Assembly: GCA_018267575.1 (NCBI GenBank)
Contig: JAFDYF010000004.1
Location: 1 to 64,000, forward strand
DNA length: 64,000 nt
Direction of reading: 5' to 3'
DNA from: Bacteroidota bacterium
GTDB taxonomy: Bacteria > Bacteroidota > Bacteroidia > Chitinophagales > Chitinophagaceae
Shown here: in pieces, positions 53,437 through 61,876 of the stretch
Position numbering within the stretch: the first letter of the stretch is position 1
Layout: the number at the start of each line of letters is the position of its first letter
Translations under genes and position numbers: made by a program
The notes under the pieces: model-generated
Databases searched by the model: none
What the model saw: only the letters and a program-made list of their open reading frames with translations
Told to the model about the DNA's origin: nothing

Positions 53437-54012
53437 TTATCTGAACGAAGCCAACCATCCCTTCTTTTCTTTCTCTTTTTGGATGATCCTCTTCTTTATC
53501 AAAATTTCTTCCAGCATTTGCCTAGCACGTGTGTACTGGGAGCGGCTGGTACTTTCTTCAATTTCCAGCATCTCACCAATTTCTTTATGAGAATAGCCTT
53601 CAATTGCATATAAGTTCAAAACGGTTCTATATCCTATTGGCAATAAACGTATGCATTCAACCACTTGCTTTGCCTGCACGATGGAAGGCACACTTTCTTC
53701 TCTTACCTGAACACTGCTGGCATATATGATATCCACACTTTCATTGAAACGCTTGTTCTTTTTCAGGTGGTTAATGCAGGTATGTACAGTAATACGCCTG
53801 ATCCACCCTTCAAAAGCGCCTTTATTCTGGAACGTGTGAATCTGCGAGAAGATTTTTATGAAAACCTCCTGCAGCATGTCCTCAGCGTCTTCGCGATTGT
53901 GGGCAAACCGGTAACAGACTGCAAGCATTTTAGGGCTATACCGATTGTATAATTCCCGCTGTGCGCTAGCCTGATTTTTTAAACAGCCTTGAAATATGGC
54001 TTCCTCGGTCAT
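53437..54012 (-). CDS. ECF-type RNA polymerase sigma factor
   Basis: 191 residues. Region 2 (QRELYNRYSPKMLAVCYRFA, AEDMLQEVFIKIFSQIHTF, FEGWIRRITVHTCINHLKK) and region 4 (LPIGYRTVLNLYAIEGYSHK-EIGEML, STSRSQYTRARQML) are complete. The final 20 residues are very basic. First gene of a two-gene minus-strand operon with the membrane-anchored beta-barrel protein. Confidence 0.94.
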   Translation of the reverse strand: MTEEAIFQGCLKNQASAQRELYNRYSPKMLAVCYRFAHNREDAEDMLQEVFIKIFSQIHTFQNKGAFEGWIRRITVHTCINHLKKNKRFNESVDIIYASSVQVREESVPSIVQAKQVVECIRLLPIGYRTVLNLYAIEGYSHKEIGEMLEIEESTSRSQYTRARQMLEEILIKKRIIQKEKEKKGWLASFR

Positions 54013-54089
54013 TTGAACCGTTTAGTTGCCCTGTAATTTAGACAATTTTTAAATGTAATAGCTGCTTGGAAGGAAAAAAATGAAAGGTT

Positions 54090-54185
54090 AATAAGTTAAT
54101 AGGCTTATAAGTTGAATTTTGATAGGTGGGGTAACCTAAAGTTGGATTCTTCTCAACCTTCCAACCTATCAACTAATCAACCAAT
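54090..54185. repeat. Period-8 repeat array overlapping the 3' end of gpmI
   Basis: Units of 8 bp: caaccttc (54154-54161), caacctat, caactaat, caaccaat (to 54185), preceded by the complement type ggttaata, agttaata, agttgaat around 54094-54121. The array overlaps the last codons and stop of gpmI (54173-54185). Related words occur at 91-105, 57911-57930 and 58115-58140. Confidence 0.75.
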
Positions 54186-55699
54186 ACATCGCCATTCATT
54201 TCACTGGGAATTTCTAGCCCCATCATGGTCAGGATACTGGGGGCAATATCACCCAGCTTGCCAGCTTTCAGGGTTCCTTTCCAATCCTTGTCAATCACAA
54301 AGAGGGGAACTAGGTTCAAGCTATGTGCTGTATTGGGTGAGCCGTCTTCATTGATCAGAAAGTCGGCATTGCCATGATCGGCAGTAAGAAAGACAACATA
54401 ATCATTTTTTAGGGCGGCGGTTACCACACGCTCCACGCATTTGTCCACGGTTTCCACGGCTTTGATAGCGGCTTCCCAGATGCCGGTATGGCCTACCATA
54501 TCGGCATTGGCAAAATTTAGGCATATAAAATCAGCCGATTTACTTTCTATTTCTGGTACAATGGCATCCGTCACTTCCTCGGCGCTCATTTCTGGTTTTA
54601 GGTCATAGGTCGCCACTTTCGGCGAAGGGATCATAATTCTTTTTTCACCATCGAAAGGCTTTTCCCTACCACCACTGAAAAAGAAAGATACATGTGGGTA
54701 TTTCTCTGTTTCGGCAATGCGTATCTGTTTGAGCCCATTTTTTGAAAGAATTTCCCCCAAAGTATTTTTTAAGTCGTCGTTTTCGAAAATGACATGCACA
54801 TTTTTGAAAGAATGGTCATATTGGGTCATCGTGGTATAATGTAGGGACAATTTTTTCATCCCCTGTTCTGGGATATCCATCTGCGTTAATACTTCGGTAA
54901 TCTCGCGACAGCGGTCTGTGCGGAAATTGAAACAGATGGCCACATCGCCATCTTTGATGGTAGCGAGTGGTTGTTGCTGGTTGTCAACAATCACAGTGGG
55001 CAGTATAAACTCGTCCGTCACATTTTTTGCGTAAGACTGCTCTACTGCAGCAATCGGATTGTTGGATTTTTCCCCAACCCCCTTCACCATGGCATCATAG
55101 GCGAGCTTCACCCGCTCCCAGCGTTTATCGCGGTCCATTGCATAATAACGGCCGCTTACCGTTGCAATTTTGCCAATACGGGTGTTCAGGTGTTGCTGAA
55201 GCTCGGTGATAAAACCCAGGCCGCTTTTGGGATCGGTATCCCGGCCATCCATAAAAGCATGAATGAATACTTGGTCTAATTTTTCATGTTGGCAGATATC
55301 AATGATTGCTTTCAAGTGGTTGATATGGGAATGCACACCGCCATTGCTCACTAGCCCAAGCAAGTGCAGGGGCTTGTTGTTTGTTTTTGCAAACTGGATG
55401 GCGTCCAACAAAGTTTTGTTTTTGGCAAAAGAGCCATCACGCACCGCCACATTGATGCGCTGCAGTTCTTGGTACACAATCCTTCCCGCTCCGAGATTCA
55501 AATGCCCAACTTCGGAATTTCCCATCTGGCCATCAGGCAGCCCAACGGCTTCGCCACAGGTCACCAAGGTGCTATTGGGGTATTTGCTATATAATGAGCT
55601 TACAAAAGGGGTTTTGGCGTGCTGGATCGCATCCGAAGATGCCACTTTGCCCAGTCCCCATCCGTCCATAATAACGAGCATTGCTTTTTTGATAGCCAT
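54173..55699 (-). CDS. gpmI: 2,3-bisphosphoglycerate-independent phosphoglycerate mutase
   Basis: Glycolytic mutase of about 508 residues, metal-dependent alkaline-phosphatase fold. MLVIMDGWGLG at the N-terminus and the phosphorylated Ser62 in GNSEVGHLNLG are clear, as is FLTADHGNAD near the C-terminus. ATG at 55699 is the family start; an upstream TTG-type start at 55735 is unlikely. Its final residues and stop lie in a period-8 repeat. Candidate -7 box TAACTTTG at 55740-55733. Confidence 0.96.
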   Translation of the reverse strand: MAIKKAMLVIMDGWGLGKVASSDAIQHAKTPFVSSLYSKYPNSTLVTCGEAVGLPDGQMGNSEVGHLNLGAGRIVYQELQRINVAVRDGSFAKNKTLLDAIQFAKTNNKPLHLLGLVSNGGVHSHINHLKAIIDICQHEKLDQVFIHAFMDGRDTDPKSGLGFITELQQHLNTRIGKIATVSGRYYAMDRDKRWERVKLAYDAMVKGVGEKSNNPIAAVEQSYAKNVTDEFILPTVIVDNQQQPLATIKDGDVAICFNFRTDRCREITEVLTQMDIPEQGMKKLSLHYTTMTQYDHSFKNVHVIFENDDLKNTLGEILSKNGLKQIRIAETEKYPHVSFFFSGGREKPFDGEKRIMIPSPKVATYDLKPEMSAEEVTDAIVPEIESKSADFICLNFANADMVGHTGIWEAAIKAVETVDKCVERVVTAALKNDYVVFLTADHGNADFLINEDGSPNTAHSLNLVPLFVIDKDWKGTLKAGKLGDIAPSILTMMGLEIPSEMNGDVLVD

Positions 55700-55732
55700 A
55701 AATGTATTGTTGAATAGCGTGTTTTTGCGCTG

Positions 55733-55740
55733 CAAAGTTA
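55733..55740 (-). promoter_or_regulatory. -7 promoter box (TAACTTTG) for gpmI
   Basis: On the minus strand TAACTTTG matches TAnnTTTG exactly, about 34 bases before the gpmI ATG. No clear -33 TTTG. It lies in the 134-bp divergent region shared with the DUF4783 gene. Confidence 0.45.
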
Positions 55741-55772
55741 GTGAGTATTGGCTTGACTACCTGTATTTTTCC

Positions 55773-55800
55773 TTGTGAAAAACACTTTGGCATATTTTTG
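55773..55800 (+). promoter_or_regulatory. Candidate promoter for the DUF4783 gene
   Basis: TTG at 55773-55775 and TATTTTTG at 55793-55800, an exact TAnnTTTG match, with 17 bp between. It would start transcription about 27 bases before the ATG at 55834. Confidence 0.45.
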
Positions 55801-55833
55801 GGATTAAGATGGTAAAACGACAACTAATTTACC

Positions 55834-56223
55834 ATGAAACGCGTACAAAGGGCTTTAGCCATTGTGGCTACCATCGCCCTCTTATCCTTTAAGCCTGCTT
55901 TCTCGATTGATGAGGTTGCTGTGGCCATGCGCTCTGGTAATGCGGCACAGCTTTCCAGATATCTGGACAATCGGGTTGATATTAGTTTGCCCGACAAAGC
56001 GGATACTTACAGTAAAACCCAGGCTGAAATGATTATCCGCGATTTTTTTACAACCAATGGGGTAGAGACTTTTGAGGTTAAGCATAAGGGTGAGAATGGC
56101 GGTTCCGAATTTTGTATCGGCATACTAAAAACAAAAAATGGCGATTTCAGAACGGTATTGTTCATGCGGCTCAAAGGCGATAAACAATTTTTACAGGAAA
56201 TCAGGTTTCAGCCAGTGGAATAA
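55834..56223 (+). CDS. DUF4783 exported protein
   Basis: 129 residues with a signal peptide (ALAIVATIALLSFKPAFS) and an NTF2-like DUF4783 domain: VAVAMRSGNAAQLSRYLDNR, then YSKTQAEMIIRDFF. The family is specific to Bacteroidota and has no known function. Often found near nadC-type housekeeping genes, as here (99 bp upstream of nadC). Confidence 0.88.
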   Translation: MKRVQRALAIVATIALLSFKPAFSIDEVAVAMRSGNAAQLSRYLDNRVDISLPDKADTYSKTQAEMIIRDFFTTNGVETFEVKHKGENGGSEFCIGILKTKNGDFRTVLFMRLKGDKQFLQEIRFQPVE

Positions 56224-56321
56224 ATCGTTGATCTGTTTTCAACTCCTTTTGATAACCGCATATTCCCTCAATTCAACACCAGCCTTTTATTTAGTTCCCC
56301 ATTCTTGCTTAGTTTTGCCGG

Positions 56322-57179
56322 ATGCTCAATTTTGATCAACAGTTGGATATTCTAGTGGATGCCGCATTGAAAGAAGATATTGGTGATGGGGATCATTCCA
56401 CCCTATCCTGTATTGCAGCAGATGCCAAGGGTAAAGCGGTACTCAAAATCAAACAGGCTGGGATTTTGGCAGGCATTGCCATTGCAGAAAAAATATTCAG
56501 GAAAAAAGAACCCGCTGCTAGCTTTGTCGCATTCAAAAAAGATGGCGATACCATGGAAGCTGGTGAGAAAGCTTTTGAAGTAACAGCGCTGGTACATACC
56601 ATTCTGGAATGTGAAAGATTGGTGTTGAACTGTATGCAGCGCATGAGCGGGATTGCTACACTCACCCATCAATATGTAGAAAAGATCAATGGGTTTAAAA
56701 CCAAAATCCTCGATACACGCAAAACAACCCCCAATTTCCGCTTGCTGGAAAAAGAAGCCGTGCGCATTGGCGGTGGCATGAACCATCGCTTTGGCTTATA
56801 TGATATGATCATGCTCAAGGATAACCATATCGATTACTGCGGCGGTATTGAAAAAGCCATTGGCATGGCTAACACTTATGTTCAGACGAAAAAGCCAGGG
56901 CTACAGATTGAGGTCGAGACCAGAAATTTAGAGGATGTAAGAAAAGTGATGGCCTTGGGAAATATTCAGCGCATTATGTTGGATAATTTTTCGCCCATAC
57001 AGATTGCGGAAGCACTAGAGATCATCCAAGGGAAATATGAAACAGAAGCCAGTGGTGGTATTAACCTGGACAATATTGTGGACTATGCAAAAACGGGTGT
57101 TGACTATATCAGCATTGGCGCACTGATCCATCAGGCAAAGAGCTTGGACCTGAGCCTGAAGGCAGTAATCATTGAATAA
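56322..57179 (+). CDS. nadC: Nicotinate-nucleotide pyrophosphorylase (carboxylating)
   Basis: Quinolinate phosphoribosyltransferase of NAD synthesis, 285 residues. N-terminal ALKEDIGDGDHST, the TRKTTPNFRLLEKEAVRIGG signature and MLKDNHI are present, as is ASGGINLDNI at the C-terminus. A TAGTTTTG box lies at 56310-56317, very close to the ATG, so it may be nearly leaderless or read from the upstream promoter. Confidence 0.96.
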   Translation: MLNFDQQLDILVDAALKEDIGDGDHSTLSCIAADAKGKAVLKIKQAGILAGIAIAEKIFRKKEPAASFVAFKKDGDTMEAGEKAFEVTALVHTILECERLVLNCMQRMSGIATLTHQYVEKINGFKTKILDTRKTTPNFRLLEKEAVRIGGGMNHRFGLYDMIMLKDNHIDYCGGIEKAIGMANTYVQTKKPGLQIEVETRNLEDVRKVMALGNIQRIMLDNFSPIQIAEALEIIQGKYETEASGGINLDNIVDYAKTGVDYISIGALIHQAKSLDLSLKAVIIE

Positions 57180-57217
57180 GCAAGCTTAGGTAATCATAAA
57201 CGCAAATTTCATTTCTG

Positions 57218-57559
57218 ATGAGTAAAAAAAATAAGCCGGATAAAAACGGTTTTGTTTTCAGCACTGACCCGGGGTTTAAATTTGAGGAGGAACAGGAGAA
57301 CTTGGAAACCATTTTGCCCAAGCAACAAAAGTTGAGGATCAGACTGGATACCAAACATCGTGCGGGAAAAGCGGTGACCTTGATAGAAGGGTTTGTCGGT
57401 AAGGAGGAAGATATAGAAGATCTTGGCAAGAAATTGAAATCATTCTGTGGTACTGGTGGCTCGGCAAAGGATGGGGAGATTATTGTACAGGGGGATCAAC
57501 GGGAAAAAGTATTGCAATGGCTTCTAAAGAACGGATTTACTTCTTCAAAAAAAATATGA
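57218..57559 (+). CDS. SUI1/YciH-family translation factor
   Basis: 113 residues. The C-terminal two thirds form the SUI1/eIF1-like domain (LRIRLDTKHRAGKAVTLIEG, GTGGSAKDGEIIVQGDQREK). Bacterial YciH proteins affect initiation fidelity. 38 bp after nadC. Confidence 0.9.
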   Translation: MSKKNKPDKNGFVFSTDPGFKFEEEQENLETILPKQQKLRIRLDTKHRAGKAVTLIEGFVGKEEDIEDLGKKLKSFCGTGGSAKDGEIIVQGDQREKVLQWLLKNGFTSSKKI

Positions 57560-57562
57560 CCC

Positions 57563-57760
57563 TTGTTGCATTTCTTTATTCTATTGGCTGTTTTAACGGG
57601 ATTGACCTCGATACTGACCTTTGTGCTCTATGTGCGGGCAAGAATGAAAGAACAGGAAGAAAAAGAAAAACTATATGGTTCCATCCATTTTAAAACCCTG
57701 TTCGCCTTTGTTGTGTTAGGAGTGGTTATATTGGTGATGCTTTCGAAGATGGGCTTATGA
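57563..57760 (+). CDS. Small two-helix membrane protein
   Basis: 65 residues from a TTG at 57563, three bases after the SUI1 stop. Two hydrophobic helices (FFILLAVLTGLTSILTFVLY and TLFAFVVLGVVILVML) flank a charged loop (RARMKEQEEKEKLY). No family recognised. The tight spacing and clear membrane pattern support a real gene. Start codon uncertain (a second TTG follows directly). Confidence 0.6.
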   Translation: MLHFFILLAVLTGLTSILTFVLYVRARMKEQEEKEKLYGSIHFKTLFAFVVLGVVILVMLSKMGL

Positions 57761-58201
57761 TTCAGGGTATAGGGTTGAAGGCGTAGGGCATAAGGCATAA
57801 AACGAAATGCTGAAGGCTGAACGCAAAGCGCAAACTCTCAACTTCATTTATAGCCACTAACTAAAATGAGGTAGAAGGCATAGGGTGTAAGGTTTAAGGC
57901 TGAACGTAGATCCAACTTATCAACCTATCAGCTTGGTCACCCTAATTCCCAATTACAAATTCCTCGTTTAGCATCTCCCAATTCCATCTCAACCATCAAC
58001 TCCTCCTTTGTGCCTTCGCGTCTTTGCGAGAGAAAGGTTTCACACAAAGGGCACGGAGGATACAAAGGGACAATGAAGGGCCGAAGGGTGAAAGGTAGAA
58101 GGAGTAAGGCGGTCCCAACTTATTAATTAATCAACATTTCAACCTCTTGAGCCTAATTCCCAATTACTAATTCCAATACAACCAATAAAACTCCCGGCAC
58201 A
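57761..58201. repeat. 441-bp spacer made of repeat words of period 7, 8 and 9
   Basis: No gene supported. Period-7 arrays at 57765-57799 (gggtata, gggttga, aggcgta, gggcata, aggcata), 57869-57903 and 58086-58113. Period-8-like caacttat/caacctat words at about 57911-57930 and 58115-58140. Period-9 words at 58043-58069, the inverted counterpart of 115-141. A 32-bp word at 57941-57972 is an inverted copy of 22841-22872 with one mismatch. This is the richest collection of the window. Confidence 0.88.
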
Positions 58202-59650
58202 TTACTGCCCCTGTGCCAGTGAATATGCTTTCTTTTCTCCCCAAAGGTTCAGCAATTCCAATGAGCAAATTTTGAAATCGCCACTTAGGCTCACATAAAG
58301 ACCAATCACATCCTGTTGGTTCAACTCGCCGTCAATACTTTCAAAGCGAACATTGTATTCGTTTACCAAATTGGTATAAACAGAACCGGTTGGCCATACC
58401 TGTGTGCCCCGGTTGCTAATACTAACAAGATTGAATTTTACACCCGCATGTCGCTGGCATTTTTTGGCAATATATTCAGGCTGTTCCGCACTAGCAATAA
58501 ACATATCCACCCCATTGATTTTTTCGTTCTGCATTTCCTTGGATACCATCATGGCATTTTGGTCCAATTTGAAAAGGGTAGTGGTCACTGGCATATTTGG
58601 CAATATTGGCTTGGCGCCCTGTACCGGAGTTTTACCAAAATTGGCAATTATGGTTTCTGCAAATTTGCTGGTGTTCACAGCGGGGATATTTTTATCTCCA
58701 AAATCACCTGTATGCACAGCACTTTCCAAAGTATAAAGTAAAGAATTCTCTATGATGGCCGCATTTTCCATCAACCCTAGGTGACGCAGCATGGCGATCC
58801 CACTCAGCAGCAATGCGGTAGGGTTGGCAATATTTTTACCAGCAATATCTGGAGCAGTGCCATGCACAGCTTCGAATATAGAAATATGGTCGCCAATATT
58901 TGCAGAAGGAGCAAAGCCCAAACCACCCACCAGTCCGGCACAAAGGTCGGACACGATATCGCCTTGTAAGTTGGTCAGCACTACCACATCGAAAGTGTCG
59001 GGCCGTGTCACCAGTTTCATGCATAGATCATCCACAATCACATCATCTGATTTCAGTTCAGGATATTCCTTGGCAACCTCATAAAAGCATTCCAAGAACA
59101 AACCATCGGTAAGCTTCATGATATTCGCTTTATGGCCACAGGTTATCCTTTTGGTGCCTTTTTTCTTGGCCATTTCAAAAGCATATTTTATTACCTGCAA
59201 ACTTCCTGGGCGGGTAATAAAACGGCGGCTCAAAGCCACATCGTGTGTGGGCATATGCTCGATACCGCCATAGGTATCTTCAATATTTTCGCGGACAATA
59301 GTAATGTCGATGGGGATGCCGGCTTTGGAGAAAACCGTGTCCACTCCATGCAGGGTTTGGAAAACCCTTTTGTTGGCATAAGTGTTCCAAGTTTTACGGG
59401 CCGTTACGTTCACACTTTTCACCCCTTTTCCCTTTGGGGTTTCCATCGGGCCCTTAAATAAGAGACCTAATTCTTCAATCGTATGCTGTGCTTCAGGGGT
59501 CATGCCATTGGAAAAGCCCTTGTCAAACACCCATTTTCCCATATCCACAAATTCATACTCCAGGGGTACTTTGTTGGCCTGAAAAATATCCAGTACCGCT
59601 TGCATGATTTCAGGGCCAATGCCATCTCCTTTTGCTACTGCTATTTTCAT
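58202..59650 (-). CDS. icd: Isocitrate dehydrogenase, long (Thermus-type) form
   Basis: Decarboxylating dehydrogenase of 482 residues. Substrate motif SVNVTARKTWNTYANKR, metal region NLQGDIVSDLCAGLVGGLG and cofactor loop EAVHGTAPDIAGKNIANPTA are in the usual order. Unlike short icd genes it has about 140 extra C-terminal residues, as in Thermus/Rickettsia isocitrate dehydrogenase. Cofactor (NAD or NADP) cannot be read with certainty. ATG at 59650. Confidence 0.9.
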   Translation of the reverse strand: MKIAVAKGDGIGPEIMQAVLDIFQANKVPLEYEFVDMGKWVFDKGFSNGMTPEAQHTIEELGLLFKGPMETPKGKGVKSVNVTARKTWNTYANKRVFQTLHGVDTVFSKAGIPIDITIVRENIEDTYGGIEHMPTHDVALSRRFITRPGSLQVIKYAFEMAKKKGTKRITCGHKANIMKLTDGLFLECFYEVAKEYPELKSDDVIVDDLCMKLVTRPDTFDVVVLTNLQGDIVSDLCAGLVGGLGFAPSANIGDHISIFEAVHGTAPDIAGKNIANPTALLLSGIAMLRHLGLMENAAIIENSLLYTLESAVHTGDFGDKNIPAVNTSKFAETIIANFGKTPVQGAKPILPNMPVTTTLFKLDQNAMMVSKEMQNEKINGVDMFIASAEQPEYIAKKCQRHAGVKFNLVSISNRGTQVWPTGSVYTNLVNEYNVRFESIDGELNQQDVIGLYVSLSGDFKICSLELLNLWGEKKAYSLAQGQ

Positions 59651-59792
59651 TTTGATTGTTTATTTTGTCAAATAAATGGACTCAAATAAAAGACGCGTAA
59701 AAATAGGCCAGAAACTCAATTGAATCATTAAATTTTTAAATAAACCTATAAACAACGGACCATTTTAATTATTTTTATTGAAATTTGTTTTC

Positions 59793-60179
59793 ATGGTTAG
59801 CAAAATCTCTGAAGGCGTAGAAGTGAGCGTGGAAACATTTTACCAACCCGATTATAGCAACCCCATGTCTGGGGAATATATGTTTGCTTATCGTATTACT
59901 TTGGAAAATCATAACCATTTTCCCGTAAAACTGCAACGCCGCCATTGGCATATTTTTGATAGTAATGGCACTTACCGTGAGGTAGAAGGGGAAGGTGTTG
60001 TTGGTGTTCAGCCCACTTTAAATCCGGATGAACGTTACCAATATGTGAGTGGCTGTAATCTCAGAACCGAGATGGGCAAAATGTATGGCACTTACACTAT
60101 GGAAAATGTACAGACAAAAAAAATTTTTGAAGTGAATATCCCAGCCTTTGAAATGATTGTGCCTTTTAAGATGAGTTAA
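59793..60179 (+). CDS. apaG: ApaG domain protein
   Basis: About 128 residues: MVSKISEGVEVSVETFYQPD, YMFAYRITLENHN, LQRRHWHIFDSNG and GEGVVGVQPTLNPDERYQYV are all typical of ApaG, a fibronectin-III-like fold linked to metal or nucleotide homeostasis. ATG at 59793 gives the family start; the frame also opens at a TTG at 59778. Confidence 0.94.
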   Translation: MVSKISEGVEVSVETFYQPDYSNPMSGEYMFAYRITLENHNHFPVKLQRRHWHIFDSNGTYREVEGEGVVGVQPTLNPDERYQYVSGCNLRTEMGKMYGTYTMENVQTKKIFEVNIPAFEMIVPFKMS

Positions 60180-60677
60180 TTTCTTTCCCATGTATAGCGA
60201 AACACCTTAGCTAAAAACCGAATAATACAAAGATATATTGACACTCCCAAAAAAAGGTAAGAGGAATTGATGTGTGACTATCTAAAAAAACAAGCACCCC
60301 TGAAGGGGTGCATTGTTACTCCTAACTGACCTATGAAAAATTTTATCCCTAAAATCGAACCATGGGATACAAATGTTTAAACTTTGTTTCTGCTTAAAAG
60401 TGGCGGTAAATTGGATAAAAAACGGAAGATGGTAAAGAAATCAAGTTGCATTAACCCCGCGTTAACAAAAGATCTTGATTTGATTCCAACGGGCACTGTG
60501 GGAATTGGTGATTTTCTGAAAATTGGATTCATTCTTCATTATTCAAAATCAAGTATTTGGTCCAACTTTATTGAGTACTATACCAATTTGGCACTAAAAC
60601 GACCTTCAAAATTGGTCAGGTAAAATAAATAGCCATGGATAGGTCTTAAGGCATCAATTGTCAACCCAATATCAAAG
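60180..60677. other. 498-bp spacer, largely without a supported gene
   Basis: Contains the minus-strand terminator at 60284-60311. A 15-codon ORF starts at ATG 60333 and a 79-codon + strand frame lies at 60384-60623; neither has a recognisable product. It may be the 3' UTR of the DUF4256 operon or hold a minus-strand small RNA ending at the terminator. Confidence 0.5.
60284..60311 (-). terminator. Rho-independent terminator, minus strand
   Basis: GCACCCC (60294-60300) and GGGGTGC (60305-60311) form a 7-bp GC-rich stem with a four-base loop; on the minus strand it is followed by TTG and seven T. It is 366 bases downstream of the DUF4256 stop, the nearest minus-strand gene. Confidence 0.85.
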
Positions 60678-61253
60678 TCAAACTCTTAGCGAGCCGCGGA
60701 AGCCTCTTGCTGCATAATAGGAGGATGCACCATTGTGGTAGACAAAAACAGTGTTGTAACGGCGGTCGGCAAAAAGGGCACCACCCAGTTTCCTGATATC
60801 AGGAGGGGTTATTATCCAGCTAGATGTTTTTGTGTCAAACTCACCAAGTTTCTGCAGCGTACGGTATTGCTCTTCCGTCAACATTTCGATGCCCATTGCA
60901 GCTGCCATATCCATGGCACTGCCCTCGGGCTTATATTCTTTTCTGGAATCCAATGCCTCTCTGTCGTAACAGATGCTTCTGCGTTCTTCAGGGGTTTCGG
61001 CAGAACAATCGTAAAAAATGAATTCGCCTGTTTTTTTATCAAAGCCGACGATATCTGGTTCACCACCCGTTCTTTCCATTTCATTGAGCGACCAACATTT
61101 TTCAGGATCCCTCTCTAACTTGGCTTGTACCGGAGCCCATTCGAGACCTTGATGGCGCTGCATATTTTTACCAAAACGAGTTTTTAGTATGCTAAACAAT
61201 TCTTCCTGTTGTTTTGGTAACCATGCTCTTTTATTTTCAGATTTCTTGGTCAT
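60678..61253 (-). CDS. DUF4256 protein
   Basis: 191 residues, full DUF4256 pattern: LEWAPVQAKLERDPEKCWSL-NEMERTGGEPD, YDCSAETPEERRSICYD and SWIITPPDIRKLGGALFADR. Function unknown; soluble. Last gene of a three-gene minus-strand operon with the YdeI-like and LCM-type genes (24 bp after the former). Confidence 0.9.
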   Translation of the reverse strand: MTKKSENKRAWLPKQQEELFSILKTRFGKNMQRHQGLEWAPVQAKLERDPEKCWSLNEMERTGGEPDIVGFDKKTGEFIFYDCSAETPEERRSICYDREALDSRKEYKPEGSAMDMAAAMGIEMLTEEQYRTLQKLGEFDTKTSSWIITPPDIRKLGGALFADRRYNTVFVYHNGASSYYAARGFRGSLRV

Positions 61254-61277
61254 ATTTGCTTTGTTCAGGATAGATTA

Positions 61278-61856
61278 TCAATCATCCAACCCTTTTCCAC
61301 TGAGGATTTGCTTAATATATTTTTCAACCCTTGCTTCACGGGTCTTGGATTGTTTGGGAGTAGAAAAATAAAAAAGATAGGCTCTTTGCCTGCCTGGTGT
61401 CAATGCGGCAAATGCTTTTTTCAATGCAGCGCTTTTATCTAGTTTAACCTGAAATTCTTCAGGAACCTTGTAGTCGGGGGTCTTTTTAAGCTCCACTTTC
61501 AAACCTGCTTTTTCCACTTCAATAGCCTCATAGATATAGGCTTTCAAAATAGCCTGCAGCTTCACTATTTCCTGAACATTCGTGAACCGGATTTGGCGGG
61601 CAGCCTGAACATTTTCCGTCTGTTGGATGAGGATGCCTTTTTTATTGTTTAGCAAAGCGCCTTTGAAAAACAAAAGGGCACAGTATTCTTTAAAACCATG
61701 CATTAAAACAATATTGGCTTTACCGTATGTATAACAAGGATGGCCCCATTTCAATTCTTCGTTAAGACCACAGTCGAGGATGATGGCTCTCAACTTTGTA
61801 AACTCTTCCTGCCATTTTTTCCCTTTCTCAAAATAAAAATCAACTTTAGGATTCAT
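61278..61856 (-). CDS. YdeI/OmdA-like protein (DUF1801 domain)
   Basis: 192 residues. N-terminal DUF1801-type domain (LKWGHPCYTYGKANIVLMHG, YCALLFFKGALL) and a C-terminal YdeI/OmdA region (LKKAFAALTPGRQRAYLFYF). Homologues have been linked to stress or bacteriocin tolerance, but no mechanism is established. 20 bp after the LCM-type gene. Confidence 0.88.
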   Translation of the reverse strand: MNPKVDFYFEKGKKWQEEFTKLRAIILDCGLNEELKWGHPCYTYGKANIVLMHGFKEYCALLFFKGALLNNKKGILIQQTENVQAARQIRFTNVQEIVKLQAILKAYIYEAIEVEKAGLKVELKKTPDYKVPEEFQVKLDKSAALKKAFAALTPGRQRAYLFYFSTPKQSKTREARVEKYIKQILSGKGLDD

Positions 61857-61876
61857 TTGCTGGTTGTTTATTTTTT

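Noticed and set aside
60384..60623. 79-codon + strand ORF in the apaG-DUF4256 spacer
   Set aside because: No motif, atypical composition, and a minus-strand terminator nearby suggests antisense UTR. It could be real, but evidence is lacking.
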